Of a stretch of DNA of 64,000 bases, positions 1-21,000 are shown one piece after another. Position numbers and translations under genes: made by a program. Under the pieces are notes generated by a model that saw only the letters and a list, made by a program, of their open reading frames with translations, searched no databases and was not told where the DNA came from. The stretch is from Trachythela sp. YZ-2020 (Eukaryota; Cnidaria; Anthozoa; Malacalcyonacea; Clavulariidae): the NCBI GenBank assembly GCA_016169945.1, contig JADLSH010000325.1, forward strand, positions 1 through 64,000. Direction: 5' to 3'. Numbering within the stretch: position 1 is the stretch's first letter; every line of letters begins with the position of its first letter.

Positions 1-3000
1 TATAAACTACCTTAAATATAATATAACCACATACATTAAACCATAAACCATATAACCATTAAACAATATATCCACATCAGCACATAACAATATAAACATA
101 TAACCATATAACCATATAACCATATAACCATATAACCATATAACCACATAACCATATAACCACATAACCATATAACCATATAACCATATAACTATATAAC
201 CACATAACCATTAAACCATATAAACTATATAACCATATAACCATATAACCATATAACATATAACCATATAACCATATAACCATATAACCACCTGACAATA
301 TAACCACATACATTAAACCATAAACCATATAAACATTAAACAATATATAACATCAGCACATAACCATATAACCATATAACCGTATAACCATAACCATATA
401 ACCATATAACCATATAAACTATATAACCATATAACCATATAAACTATATAACCATGTAACCATATAACCATATAACCATATAAACCATATAAATATATAT
501 AAACTACATAACCATATAACCATATAAACTATATAACCATATAACCATAAACCATATAACCATATAAACCACATATAACCATATAACCACATAACCACAT
601 AAACATATAACCATATAACCATATAAACATATAACCATATAACCATATAAACATATAAAAACATAACCATATAACAACATAACCACCTAACCACATAACC
701 ATATAAACATATAACCATATAAACCATATATAACCATATAACCATATAACCATATAACCATATAACTATATAACTATATAAACATATAACCATATAACCA
801 TATAACCATATAAACATATAACCACCTAACAATATAAACTACACATATATTAAACCATAAACTACATAACCATTAAACAATATATCCACATTAAACCATA
901 TAACTATATAACCACATAACCACATATATCCATATAACCATATAACCATATAACCATATAACCATATAACCATATAACCATATAACCATATAACCATATA
1001 ACCATATAACCATATAACCATATAACCATATAACCATATAAACATATAACTACATAACCATATAACCATATAAACATATAACCACCTAACAATATAACCA
1101 TATACATTAAACCATAAACCACATACCCATTAAACAATATATCCACATCAGCACATAGCAATATAACCATATAACCGTATAACCATATAACCATATAACC
1201 ATATAACCATATAACCATATAACCATATAAACATATAACCATATAACCATATAACCATATAACCATATAATTACATAACCACATAACCATATAACCATAT
1301 AACCATATAACCATATAACCATATAATCATATAACCATATAACCATATAACCATATAACCATATAACCATATAACCATATAACCATATAACCATATAACC
1401 ATATAACCATATAACCATATAACCATAGCCATACAACCATACAACCATATAACAATTTAACCATATAACCATATAACCACATAACTATATAACCATATAA
1501 CCATATAAAATTAAAACCATATAAACATGTAACCATATAAACAAATAACCATATAACCATATAAGCATATAACCACATAACCATATAACCATATAACCAC
1601 ATAACATTAAACCATATAACCATATAACCATATAACCACATAAACAAATAACCATATAACCATATCAACAGATAAACATATAACCATATAAAACAATATA
1701 ACCACATAAAAGATATAACCACATAACCATATAACCATATAACTATATAACCATATAACCATATAAAAACATAAACCATATAACATAACCATAAACCATA
1801 TAACCATATAACCACATAACCATATAAACCATATAACCATATAAACATATAACCATATAACACTATATAACCATATAACCATATAACCATATAACCATAT
1901 AACCATAACCATATAACAATATAACCATATAACCATATAACCATATAACTATATAACCATATAACCATATAACCATATAACCATATAACCATATAACCAT
2001 ATAACCATATAACCATATACATATAAACTATATAACCATATAACTATATAACCATATAACCATATAACATATAACCATAACAATATAAACACATACATTA
2101 AACCATATAACCACATAACCATTAAACAATATATCCACATCAGCATACACATATAACCATATAACCATATAACCACATAACCACATAACTCCACTATAAA
2201 CATATATATAACCATATATAACCATATAACCATATAACCATATAACCATATAACCATATAACCATATAACCATATAAACCATATAACCATATAAACTATA
2301 TAACTATATAACCATATAACCACATAACCATATAACCATAACCATATAACTACATATAACCATATAACCATATAACCATATAACCATATAACCATATAAC
2401 TACATAACCATATAACCATATAACCATATAACTAAATATAACCATAACTATATAACCATATAACCACATAACCATATATATAGCCATATTACCATATAAC
2501 CACATAACCATAAAACCATATAACTACATAACCATATAACCACATAACCACATAAACATATAACCATATAAACATATAACCACATAACCATATAAAGATA
2601 TAACCATATAATCATATAACCACATAACCATATAACTATATAACCATATAAAAACATAACCATATAACCATTTAACCATATAACCACATAACCATATAAC
2701 CACATAACCATATAAACTATATAACCATATAAACATATAACCATATAACTATAACCATATAACCATATAACCATATAACAACCATATATAACCATATAAC
2801 CATATAACCATATAACCATATAACCATATAACCATATAACCATATAACCATATAACCATATAAACATATAACCATATAACCATATAACCATATAAACCAT
2901 ATAACCATATAACCATATAACTATATATATAACCATATAACCATATAACCATATAACATATAAACATTTATAACCACCTAACAATATAACCACATACATT

Positions 3001-6000
3001 AAACCATAAACCACATAACCATTAAACAATATATCCACATAAGCACATAACAATATAACCATATAACCGTATAACCATATAACCATATAACCATATAACC
3101 ATATAACCATATAACCATATGACCATATAATCATTTAACCATATAACCATATAACCATATAACCATATAACCATATAACCATATAACCATATAACTATAA
3201 CCATATAACCATATAACATATAACTACATTAAACCACATAACCATATAACCAAATAACCACATAACCATATAACAACATATCCAGAAAACCATATAACCA
3301 CATAACCATATAACCATATAACCACGTAACCATATAACCATATAACCATATAACCATATAACCATATAACCATATAACCATATAACCATATAACCACATA
3401 ACCATATAAACATATAACCACCTGACAATATAACCACAAACATTAAACCATAAACCACGTAACCATTAAACAATATATCCACATCAGCACATAATAATAT
3501 TATAACCATATAACCATATAACCATATAACCATATAACCATATAACTATATAACCACATAACCACATAACCATATAACCATATAACCATATAACCATATA
3601 ACCATATAACCATATAACCATATAACCATATAACCATATAACCATATAACCATATAACCATATAACCATATAACCACATAACCATATAACCATATAACCA
3701 TATAACCATATAACCATATAACCACATAACCATATAAACATATAACCATATAACCATATAACCATATTAACTCATAACCATATAACCACATAACCATATA
3801 AACTCATAACCATATAACCATATAACCATATAACCATAAAACCATATAACCACACAACCACTAAACAATATAACCATATAACCATATAACCATATAACCA
3901 TATAACTATATAAGCACATAACCACAATACCATATAACAATATAACCATATAAACTTATAACCATATAACCATATAACCATATAACCATATAACCATATA
4001 ACCATATAACCATATAACCATATAACCATATAACCATATAACCATATAACCATATAACCATATAACCATATAACTACATAACCATATAACCATATAACCA
4101 TATAACCACATAACCATATAACCATATAACCATATAACCATATAACCATATAACCATATAACCATATAACCACATCAGCAGATAAACATATAACCACATA
4201 AACATATAACCACATAACCACATAAAGATACAACGACATAATCATATCACCACATAACTATTAACCATATTACCATATAAAAACATAACCACATAACAAC
4301 ATAACCACATAACCACATAACCACATAACCACGTAACCACGTAACCAGATAAACATATAACCATATAACACTCTAACCATATAACCATATAACCATATAA
4401 CCATATAACCACATAACCATATAACCATATAACCATATAACCATATAACCATATAACCATATAACCATATAACTATATAACCATATAACCATATAACCAT
4501 ATAACCATACAAACATATAACCACCTAACAATATAAACACATACATTAAACCATAATCCACATAACCAATAAACAATATATACACATCAGCACATTACAA
4601 TATAACAATATAACCATATAACCATATAACCACATAACCATATAACCACATAACCATATAACCATATAGACATATAACCATATAACCATATAACCATATA
4701 ACCATATAACCATATAAACCATATAACCACATAACCACATAAACTATATAACCATATAACCATATAACCATATAAACATATAAACCACATAACCATTAAA
4801 CTATAACCACATCATATAACACAAAACCATAACCACATAACCACATAACCATATAACCATATAACCACATAACCATATAACTATATAAGCACATAACCAT
4901 ATAACCATATAACCATATAACCACCTGACAATATAACCACATACATTAAACCATAAACCACATAACCATTAAAAAATATATCCACATCAGCACATAACAA
5001 TATAACCATATAACCATATAACCATATAACCATATAACTATATAACGACATAACCATATAAGCATATAAGCATATAACCATATAACCATATAACCATATA
5101 ACCATATAACCATATAACCATATAACCATATAACCATATAACCATATAACCATATAACCATATAACCATATAACCATATAACCACATAACCACATAACCA
5201 TATAACCATATAACCATAAAACCATATAACCACACAACCACTAAACAATATAACCATATAACCATATAACCATATAACCATATAACCATATAACTATATA
5301 AGCACATAACCACAATACCATATAACAATATAACCACATAAACTTATAACCATATAACCACATAACAACATAACCACATTACCACATAACCCCATAACCA
5401 TATAACCATTAAACCATATAACCATATAACCATATAAGCACTTAACCATATAACCATTAGACCATATAAACACATAACCATATAACCATATAACCATATA
5501 ACCGTACAACCATATATATAACCATATAACCATATAACCATATAACCATATAACCATATAACCATATAAACATATAACCATATAACCATATAACCATATA
5601 ACTATATAACTATATAACCATATAACCATATAACCATATAAACATATAACCACCTAACAATATAACCACATACATTAAACCATAAACCACATAACCATTA
5701 AACAATATATCCACATCAGCACATAACCATATAACCATATAACCATATAACCATATAAACCATATAACCATATAACCATATAACCATAGCCATACAACCA
5801 TACAACCATATAACAATTTAACCATATAACCATATAACCACATAACTATATAACCATATAACCATATAAAATTATAACCATATAAACATGTAACCATATA
5901 AACAAATAACCATATAACCATATAACCATATAACCATATAACCATATAACCATATAACCACATACATTAAACCATAAACCACATAACCATTAAAAAATAT

Positions 6001-9000
6001 ATCCACATCAGCACATAACAATATAACCATATAACCATATAACCATATAACTATATAACGACATAAGCATATAAGCATATAAGCATATAAGCATATAAGC
6101 ATATAAGCATATAACCATATAACCATATAACCATATAACCATATAACCATATAACCATATAACCATATAACCATATAACCACATAACCACATAACCATAT
6201 AACCATATAACCATATAACCATATAACAAACAACTTAACCATATAACCATATAACCATAAAACCACATAACCATATAACCGTTTAACCATATAACCATAT
6301 AACCATATAACCATAAAACCATATAACCACACAACCACTAAACAATATAACCATATAACGATATAACCATATAACCATATAACTATATAAGCACATAACC
6401 ACAATACCATATAACAATATAACCACATAAACTTATAACCATATAACCACATAACCATATAACCACATAACCATATAACCATATAACCATATAACCATAT
6501 AAACTTATAACCATATAATCATATAAAAATATAACCATATAACCATATAATCATATAACCATATAATCATATAATCATATAACCATATAACCATATAACC
6601 ATATAACCATATAACCATATAACCATATAACGATATAACTATAACCAAATACCCATATAACGATATAAACATATAACCATATAACCATATAAACATATAA
6701 CCATATAACAATATAAACACATACATTAAACAATAACCACATAACCATTAAACAATATATCCACATAACCACATAACCATATAACCATATAACCATAAAA
6801 CCATATAACCACATAAGCATATAACCATATGGACATATAACCATATAACCATATAACCATATAACCATATAACCATATAACCATATAACCATATAACCAT
6901 ATAACCATATAACCACATAACCACATAACCATATAACCATATAACCATATAACCATATAACCATATAACCATATAACCATATAACCATATAACCATATAA
7001 CCATATAACCATATAACCATATAACCATATAACCATATAACCATATAACCATATAACCATATAACCATATAACCATATAACCATATAACCACATAACCAT
7101 ATAACCATATAAACATGTAACCATATAACCATATAACCATATAACCACATCAGCACATAAACATATCACCACATAAACATATAACCGCATAATCACATAA
7201 AAATACAACGACATAATCATATAACCATATAACTATATAACCATATAACCAAATAACAACATAACCACATAACAACATAACCACATAACCACATAACCAC
7301 ATAACCACGTAACCACGTAACCAGATAAACATATAACCATATAACACTCTAACCATATAACCATATAACCATATAACCATATAACCACATAACCATATAA
7401 CAATATAACCATATAACCATATAACCATATAACCATATAACCATATAACCATATAACCATATAACCATATAACCATATAACCATATAACCATATAACCAT
7501 ATAACCATATAACCATATAACCATATAACCATATAACTATATAAACATATAATCATATAACCATATAACCATATAAACATATAACCACCTAACAATATAA
7601 CCACATACATTAAACCATAAACCACATAACCATTAAACAATATATCCACATCAGCACATAACAATATAACCATTTAACCACATAACCACATAACCACCTA
7701 ACCACATAACCATATAACCATATAACCATATAACCATATAACCATATAACCATATAAACATATAACCATATAACCACATAACCATATAACCATTCAAACA
7801 TATAACCACCTAACAATATAACCACGTGCATTAAACCACATAACCATTAAACAATATAACCACATCGGCATATAACAACAAAACCACATAACCATAACCA
7901 CATAACCACATAACCACCTAACCACATAACCATATAACCATATAACCATATAACCATATAACTATATAAGCACATAACCATATAACCATATAACCATATA
8001 ACCATATAACCACCTGACAATATAACCACATACATTAAACCATAAACCACATAACCATTAAACAATATATCCACATCAGCACATAACAATATAACCATAT
8101 AACCATATAACCATATAACCATATAACTATATAACCATATAACCATATAACCATATAACCATATAACCATATAACCATATAACCATATAACCATATAACC
8201 ATATAACCATATAAACATATAACCATATAACCATATAACCATATAACCATATAACCACATATAACCATATAACCATATAACCATATAAATCACATATAAC
8301 CATAAAACTATATAACCATATAACCATATAACCATAAAACCACATAACCATATAACTGTTTAACCATATAAACTACATAACCATATAACCATATAAACCA
8401 TATAACCACACAACCACTAAACAATATAACCATATAACGATATAACAATATAACCATATAATTATATAAACCAAATAACCATATAACCATATAACCATAT
8501 AAACATATAACCACATAACCACATAACCATATAACCATATAACCATATAACCATATAACCATATAACCATATAACCATATAACCATATAACCATATAACC
8601 ATATAACCATATAACCATATAACCATATAACCATATAACCATATAACCATATAACTATATAACCATATAACCATATAACCATATAACCATATAACCATAT
8701 AACTATATAAACATATAACCATATAACCATATAACCATATAAACATATAACCACCTAACAATATAACCACATACATTAAACCATAAACCACATAACCATT
8801 AAACAATATATCCACATCAGCACATAACAATATAACCATATAACCACATAACCACATAACCATATAACCATATAACCATATAACCATATAACCATATAAC
8901 CATATAACCATATAACCATATAACCATATATAACCATATAACCATATAACCATATAACCATATAACCATATAACCATATAACCATATAACCACATAACCA

Positions 9001-12000
9001 TATAACCATATAACCATATAACCATATAACCATATAACCATATAACCATATAACCATATAACCATATAACCATATAACCATATAACCATATAACCATATA
9101 ACCATATAACCATATAACCATATAACCATATAACTATAACCGTAACCATATAACCATATAACCACATAACCATATAACCATATAACCATAACCATACATA
9201 ATATAACCATATAACCACATAAACATTAAACCATATAACCACATAACCATATAACCACATAAGCATATAAACATATAACCATATAACCATATAACCATAT
9301 AACCATATAACCATATAACCATATAACCATATAACCATATAACCATATAACCATATAACCATATAACCATATAACCATATAACCATATAACCATATAACC
9401 ATATAACCATATAACCATATAACCATATAACCATATAACCACATAACCACATAACCATATAACCATATAACCATATAACCAAATAACCACATAACAACTT
9501 AACAATATAACCATATAACCATATAACCATATAACCATATAACCATATAACCATATAACCATATAACCATATAACCATATAACCATATAACCACACAACC
9601 ACTAAACAATATAACCATATAACCATATAACCATATAACCATATAACCATATAACTATATAAGCACATAACCACAATACCATATAACAATATAACCATAT
9701 AAACATATAACCATATAACCATATAACCATATAACCATATAACCATATAACCATATAACCATATAACCACCTAACAATATAACCACATACATTAAACCAT
9801 AAACCACATAAACATTAAACAATATATCCACATCAGCACATAACAATATAACCATTTAACCACATAACCACATAACCATATAACCATATAACCATATAAC
9901 CATATAACCATATAACCATATAACCATATAACCATATAACCACATAACCATATAACCATATAACCATATAACCATATAACCATATAACCATATAACCATA
10001 TAACCACATAACCATATAACCACATAATCACATAAAGATACAACGACATAACCATATACCCACATAACCATAAAACCATATAACCATATAAAAACATAAG
10101 CACATAACCATATAACCATATAACCACATAACCATATAACCATATAACCATATAACCATATAACCATATAACCATATAACCATATAACCACATAACCATA
10201 TAAACATATAACCACCTGACAATATAACCACAAACATTAAACCATAAACCACATAACCATTAAACAATATATCCACATCAGCACATAAAAATATAACCAT
10301 ATAACCACATAACCATATAACCATATAACCATATAACCATATAACCATATAACCATATAACCATATAACCATATAACCATATAATCACATAACCATATAA
10401 CCATATAACCATATAACCATATAACCATATAACCACATAACCATATAACCATATAACCATATAACCATATAATCACATAAAGATACAACGACATAACCAT
10501 ATAACCACACAACTATTAAACCATATAACCATATAACAACATAACCACATAACCACATAACCATATAACCACATAACCATATAACCATATAACCATATAA
10601 CCATATAACCATATAACCATATAACCATATAAACATATAACCATATAAACATATAACCACCTAACAATATAACCACATACATTAAACCATAAACCACATA
10701 ACCATTAAACAATATATCCACATCAGCACATAACAATATAACCATTTAACCACATAACCACATAACCACCTAACCACATAACCATATAACCATATAACCA
10801 TATAACTATATAACCATATAACCATATAACCATATAACCATATAACCATATAACCATATAACCATATAAACATATAACCACCTAACAATATAACCACATA
10901 CATTAAACCATAAACCACATAACCATTAAACAATATATCCACATCACATATAACCATATAACCATATAACCATATAACATAACCATAACCATATAACCAC
11001 ATAACCATATAACCATATAGCCATATAACCATATAACCATATAACCATATAACCAGAAAACCATATAACCATATAACCATATAACCATAAAGGCATATAA
11101 CCATATAACAATATAGCTATATAAGTACATAACCATATAACCATATAACCATATAACCATATAACCATATAACCATATAACCATATAACCATATAACCAT
11201 ATAACCATATAACCACCTAACAATATAACCATACATTAAAACCATAAACCACATAACCATTAAAACAATATATCCACATCAGCACATAACCAATAAAACC
11301 ATATAACCACATAACCATATAACCATAACCATATAACCATATAACCATATAACCAAATAACCATATAACCATATAACCATATAACCATATATATAACCAT
11401 ATAACCATATAACCATATAAACTATATAACCATATAACCATATAACCATATAACCATATAACCATATAAACCATATAACCATATAACCATATAATATATA
11501 ACCACATAACAACATAACCATATAACCACATAATCACATAAAGATATAACCACATAACCACATAACCACATAACTATATAACCATATAACCATATAAAAT
11601 AACCATATAACCATATAACCATATAACCACATAACCATATAACCATATAACCATATAACCATATAACCATATAACCATATAACCATATAACCATATAACC
11701 ATATAACCATATAACCATATAACCATATAACCATATAACCATATAACCATATAACCATATAACCATATAACCATATATAACCATATAACCATATAACTAT
11801 ATAACCATATAACCATATAACTACATAAACATATAACCATATAACCATATAACCATATAACCATATAACCATATAACCATATAAACATATAACCATATAA
11901 ACATATAACCACATAACAATATAACCACATACATTAAACCATAAACCACATAACCATTAAACACTATATCCACATTAGCACATGCCAATATAACCATATA

Positions 12001-15000
12001 ACCGTATAACCACATAACCATATAACCATATAACCATATAACCATATAACCATATAACCATATAACCATATAACCATATAACCATATAACCATATAACCA
12101 TATAACCATATAACCATATAACTACATAAACATATAACCACATAACCGTTTAAACATATAAACATATAACCACCTAACAATATAACCACATACATTAAAC
12201 CATAAACCACATAACCATTAAACAATATATCCACATCAGCACATAACAATATAACCATATAACCACATATAACCATATAACCATATAACCATATAACCAT
12301 ATAACCATATAACCATAAAACCATATAACCATATAACCATATAACCATATAACCATATAACCATATAACTACATAACCACATAACCATATAACCATATAA
12401 CCATATAACCATATAACCATATAACCATATAACCATATAACCATATAAAACCATATAAACCACCTAACAATATAACCACATACATTAAACCATAAACCAC
12501 ATAAACATTAAACAATATATCAACATCAGCACATAACAATATAACCATATAACCATATAACCATATAACCATATAACCATATAACCATATAACCATATAA
12601 CCATATAACCATATAACCAGATAACCAGATAACCATATAACCATATAACTATTAAATCACATAACCACATAACCATATAGCCATATAACCATATTACAAT
12701 ATAACCATATAAACATATAACCATATAAACATATAACCACATAACCACATAACCATATAACCACATAATCACATAAAGATACAACGACATAACCATATAA
12801 CCACATAACTATTAAACCAGATAACCATATAACAACATAACCACATAACAACATAACCACGTAATCGTATAACCATATAACCATATAACCATATAACCAT
12901 ATAACCATATAACCATATAACCATATAACCATATAACCATATAACCATATAACCATATAACCATATAACTATATAAACATATAACCACATAAACATATAA
13001 CCATATAAACATATAACCACCTAACAATATAACCAGATACATTAAACCATAAACCATATAACCATTAAACAATATATCCACATCAGCACATAACAATAAA
13101 ACCATATAACCACATAACCATATAACCATATAACCATATAACCATATAACCATATAACCATATAACCATATAACCATATAACCATATAACCATATAACCA
13201 TATAACCATATAAACATATAACCATATAACCATATAACCATATAACCATATAACCATATAACCATATAACCATATAACCATATAACCATATAACCATATA
13301 ACCATATATAACCACATAACCATATAACCATATAACCATATAACCACATAACATATAACCATAACCATATAACCACATAAACCACATAACCACATAACCA
13401 TATAACCATATAACCATATAACCATATAACCATATAACCAAATAACCATATAACCATATAACCATATAACTATATAACCATATAACCATATAACCATATA
13501 ACCATATAACCATATAACCATATAACCATATAACCATATAACCACATAACCATATAACCATATAACCATATAACCACATAACCATATAACCACATAACCA
13601 TATAACCACATAACCATATAAACATATATAACCATATAACCACATAACCATATAACCATATAACCATATAACCACATAACCATATAAATATATAACCATA
13701 TAACCATATAACCATATAACCATATAACCATATAACCATATAAACATATAACCATATAACCATATAACCATAACCATATAACCATATAACCATATAACCA
13801 TATAACCATATAACCATATAACCATATAACCATATAACCATATAACCATATAACCATATAACCATATAACCATTAAATCATATAACCACATAGCCATATA
13901 ACCATATAAACTACATATAACCATATAACCATATAAAAACCATATAACCATATAACCATATAACCATATATAACCATATAACCATATAACCATATAACCA
14001 TATAACCACATAACCATATAACCATATAACCATATAACCATATAACCATATAACCATATAACCATATAACCATATAACCATATAACCATATAACCATATA
14101 ACCATATAACCATATAACCATATAACCACTAAACCATATAACCACATAACCATATAACCACATAACCATATAAACATATAACCACATAAACATATAACCA
14201 CATAACCATATAACCACATAACCACATAAAAATACAACGACATAATCATACAACCACATAACTATTAAACCATATAACCAAATAAAACATAACATATATA
14301 ACATAACATATAACCATACATAACCATATACCATATGACCATATAAACATATAACCATATAACCATATAACCATATGACCATATATAACCATATAACCAT
14401 ATAACCATATAACCGTATAACCATATAACCATATAACCATATAACCATATAACCAAATAACCATATAACCGTATAACCATATAACCACATAACCACATAA
14501 CCATATAACCATATAACCATTAAACAATATATCCACATCAGCACATAACAATATAATCATTTAACCACATAACCATATAACCATATAACCATATAACCAT
14601 ATAACCATATAACCATATAACCATATAACCATATAACCATATAACCATATAACCATATAACCATATAACCATATAACCATATAACTACATAAACATATAA
14701 CCACATAACCATATAACCATATAAACATATAACCACCTAACAATATAACCACGTACATTAAACCATACACCACATAATATAACCATATAACCATATAACC
14801 ATATAACCATATAACCATATAACCATATAACCATATAACCATATAACCATATAACCATATAACCACATAACCATATAACCACATAACCATATAACCATAT
14901 AACCATATAACCATATAACCATATAACCATATAACCATATAACCATATAACCACATATAACCACATAACCATATAACCATATAACCATATAAACATATAA

Positions 15001-18000
15001 CCATATAACCATATAACCATATAACCATATAACTATATAACCACATAACCACATAACCATATAACCATATAACCATATAAACTTATAACCATATAACCAT
15101 ATAACCATATAACCATAAAACCACATAACCATATAACCGTTTAACCATATAACCATATAACCATATAACCATATAACCATATAACCATATAACCACATAA
15201 CCATATAACCATATAACCATATAACCATATAACCATATAACCATATAACTATATAACCACATAACAATATAACCACATAACCATATAACCATAAAACAAT
15301 ATAACCATATAACCATATAACCATATAACCATATAACCATATAACCATATAACCATATAACCATATAACCATATAACCATATAACCATATAACCATATAA
15401 CCATATAACCATATAACCATATAACCATATAACCATATAACCACATAACCATATAACCACATAACCATATAAACATATAACCACATAAGCATATAACCAT
15501 ATAGCCACCTAACCATATAACCACATAATCACATAAAGATACAACCATATAACCACACAACTATTAAACCATATAACCATATAACAACATAACAACATAA
15601 CAACATAACCATATAACCATATAACCATATAACCATATAAACATATAACCATATAACCATATAACCATATAACCATATAACCATATAACCATATAACCAT
15701 ATAACCATATAACCATATAACCATATAACCATATAACCATATAACCATATAACCATATAACTATATAAACATATAACCATATAACCATATAACCACATAA
15801 CAATATAACCATATAAACAATATAACCACATACATATAACCATAAACCACATAACCATTAAACAATATATCCACATCAGCACATAAGCATAAAACCATAT
15901 AACCATATAACCATATAACCATATAACCATATAACCATATAACCATATAACCATATAACCATATAACCATATAACCATATAACCATATAACCATATAACC
16001 ATATAACCATATAACCATATAACCATATAACCATATAACCATATAACCATATAACCATATAACTACATAAACATATAACCATATAACCATATAACCATAT
16101 AAACATATAACCACCTAACAATATAACCACATACATTAAACCATATAACCACATAACCATTAAACAATATATCCACATCAGCACATAACATTATAACCAT
16201 TTAACCATATAACCACCTAACCATATAACCACATAACCATATAACCATATAACCATATAACCATATAACCATATAACCATATAACCATATAACCATATAA
16301 CCATATAACCATATAACCATATAACCATATAACCATATAACCATATAACCATATAACATATAACCATATAACTACATAACCACATAACCATATAACCATA
16401 TAACCATATAACCATATAACCATATAACCATATAACCATATAACCATATAACCATATAACCATATAACCACCTAACAATATAACCATATACATTAAACCA
16501 TAAACCACATAACCATTAAACAATATATCCACATCAGCACATAACAATATAACCATATAACCACATAACCACTAACCATATAACCATATAACCATATAAC
16601 CATATAACCATATAACCATATAACCATATAACCATATAACCATATAACCATATAACCATATAACCATATAACCATATAACCATATAACCATATAACCATA
16701 TAACCATATAACCATAACCATATAACCATATAACCATATAACCACATAACCATATAAACATATAACCACATAAACATATAACCATATAACCACATAACCA
16801 TATAACCACATAATCACATAAAGATACAACCACATAACCATATAACCATATAACCATATAACCATATAACCACATAACAACATAACCACATAACAACATA
16901 ACCACATAACCACATAACCACGTAACCATATAACCATATAACCATATAACCATATAACCATATAACCATATAACCATATAACCATAATATAACCATATAA
17001 CCATATAACCATATAACCATATAACCATATAACCATATAACCATATAACCATATAACCATATAACCATATAACCATATAACCATATAACCATATAACCAT
17101 ATAACCATATAACCATATAACCATATAACTACATAAACATATAACCATATAACCATATAACCATATAAACATATAACCACCTAACAATATAACCACATAC
17201 ATTAAACCATAAACCACATAACCATTAAACAATATATCCACATCAGCACATAACAATATAACCATATAACCATATAACCATATAACCATATAACCATATA
17301 ACCATATAACCATATAACCATATATAACCATATAACCATATAACCATATAACCGTACAACCATATATATAACCATATAACCATATAACCATATAACCATA
17401 TAACCATATAACCATATAACCATATAACCATATAACCATATAAACATATAACCATATAACCATATAACCATATAACCATATAACCATATAACCATATAAC
17501 CATATAACCATATAACCATATAACCATATAACCATATAACCATATAACCACCTAACAATATAACCACATACATTAAACCATAAACCACATAACCATTAAA
17601 CAATATATCCACATCAGCACATAACAATATAACCATATAACCATATAACCATATAACCATATAACCATATAACCATATAACCATATAACCATATAACCAT
17701 ATAACCATATAACCATATAACCACATAACCATATAACCATATAACCATATAACCATATAACCATATAACCATATAACCATATAACCACATAAGCATATAA
17801 CCATATAACCATATAACCATATAACCATATAACCATATAACCATATAACCATATAACCATATAACCATATAACCATATAACCATATAAACATATAACCAT
17901 ATAAACCATATAACCATATAACCATATAACCACATAACCATTAAACAATATATCCACATCAGCACATAACCATATAACCATATAACCACATAACCACATA

Positions 18001-21000
18001 ACCATATAACCATATAACCATATAACCATATAACTATATAACCATATAACCATATAACCATATAACCATATAACCATATAACCATATAACCATATAACCA
18101 TATAACCATATAACCATATACATAACCATATAACCATATAACCATATAACCATATAACCACATAACCATATAACCATATAACCATATAACCATAAAACCA
18201 CATAACCAGAAAACCATATAACCACATAAGCATATAACCACATAACCATTAAACAATATATCCACATCAGCACATAACCATATAACCACATAACCATATA
18301 ACCATATAACCATATAACCATATAACCATATAACCATATAACCATATAACCATATAACCATATAACCATATAACCATATAACCATATAACCATATAACCA
18401 TATAACCATATAACTATATAACCATATAACCATATAACCACATAACCATATAACCATATAACCACATAACCATATAACCATATAACCATATAACCATATA
18501 ACCATATAACCACATAACCATATAACCACATAACCATAAAACCATATAACCACATAAGCATATAACCATATAGCCACCTAACCATATAACCACATAACAA
18601 CATAACAACATAACCACATAACCACATAACCACGTACCCATATAACCATATAACCATATAAGCATATAACCACATAACCATATAACCACATAACCACATA
18701 TAACCATATAACCATATAACCATATAACCATATAACCATATAACCATATAACCATATAACCATATAACCATATAACCATATAACCATATAACCATATAAC
18801 CATATAACCATATAACCATATAACCATATAACCATATAACCATATAACCATATAACCATATAACCATATAACTACATAACCATATAACCATATAACCATA
18901 TAACCATATAACTATATAACAATATAACCATATAACCATATAACCATATAAACATATAACCATATAACCACCTAACAATATAACCACATACATTAAACCA
19001 TAAACCACATAACCATTAAACAATATATCCACATCAGCACATAACAATATAACCATATAACCATATAACCATATAACCATATAACCACATAACCATATAA
19101 CCATATAACCATATAACCATATAACCATATAACCATATAACCATATAACCATATAACCATATAACCATATAACTACATAAACATATAACCATATAACCAT
19201 ATAACCATATAAACATATAACCACCTAACAATATAACCACATACATTAAACCATAAACCACATAACCATTAAACAATATATCCACATCAGCACATAACAA
19301 TATAACCATATAACCATATAACCATATAACCATAACCATATAACCATATAACCATATAACCATATAACCATATAACCATATAAACATATGGCCATATAAC
19401 CATATAACCAAATAACCATATATCTATATAAACATATAAACATATATAACCATATAACCATATAACCATATAACCATATAACCATATAACCATATAACCA
19501 TATAATATAACCACCTGACAATATAACCACATACATTAACCATATAACCATATAACCATATAACCGTATAACTATATAAGCACATAACCATATAACCATA
19601 TAACCATATAACCATATAAACATATAAACATATAATCATATAACCATATAACCATATAACCATATAACAATATAACCATATAACCACATAACCACATAAA
19701 CATATAACCATATAAATACATAACCATATAACCACGTAACCACATAAACATATAACCATTAAACCATATAACCATATAACATAAACCATATAACCATATA
19801 ACAACATAACCATATAACAACATAACCATATAACCACATAACCATATAACCACATAACCATATAACCATATAACCATATAACCATATAACCATATAACCA
19901 TATAACCATATAACCATATAACCATATAACCATATAACCATATAACCATATAACCATATAACCATATAACTATATAAACATATAACCATATAAACATATA
20001 ACCATATAAACATATAACCATAACAATATAACCACATACATTAAACCATAAACCACATAACCATTAAACAATATATCCACATCAGCACATAACCACATAA
20101 CCACCTAACCACATCCACATATATCCACATCAGGACATAACAATATAACAATATAACAATATAACCATATAACCATATAACCACATAACCATATAACCAT
20201 ATAACCATATAACCATATAACCATATAACCATATAACCATATAACCATATAACCATATAACCATAACCATATAACCATATAACCACATAACCATATAACC
20301 ACATAAGCATATAACCATATAACCATATAAACATATAACCACATAACCATATAACCATATAACCACATAACCACATAACCAAATAACCATATAACCATAT
20401 AACCATATAACCACATAACTATATAACCATATAACCATATAAATAACATAACCACATAACCACATAACCATAAAACCGTATAACCATATAACCATATAAC
20501 CATAAAATCATATAACCATATAACCATATAACCATATAACCATATAACCATATAACCATATAACCATATAACCATATAACCATATAACCATATAACCATA
20601 TAACCATATAACCATATAACCATATAACCATATAACTATATAACCATATAACCATATAACCATATAACCATATAACCATATAACCATATAACCATATAAA
20701 CATATAACCATATAACCATATAACCATATAACCATATAAACATATAACCACCTAACAATATAACCACATACATTAAACCATAAACCACATAACCATTAAA
20801 CAATATATCCACATCAGCACATAACAATATAACCATATAACCATATAACCATATAACCATATAACCACATATAACCATATAACCATATAACCATATAACC
20901 ATATAACCATATAACCATATAACCATATAACCATATAACCATATAACCATATAACCATATAACTACATAAACATATAACCACATAACCGTTTAAACATAT

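Noticed and set aside
1..600. Telomeric repeat
   Set aside because: The unit GGTTATAT is not a known telomere unit, it continues for tens of kb, and it is interrupted by old insertions and inversions.
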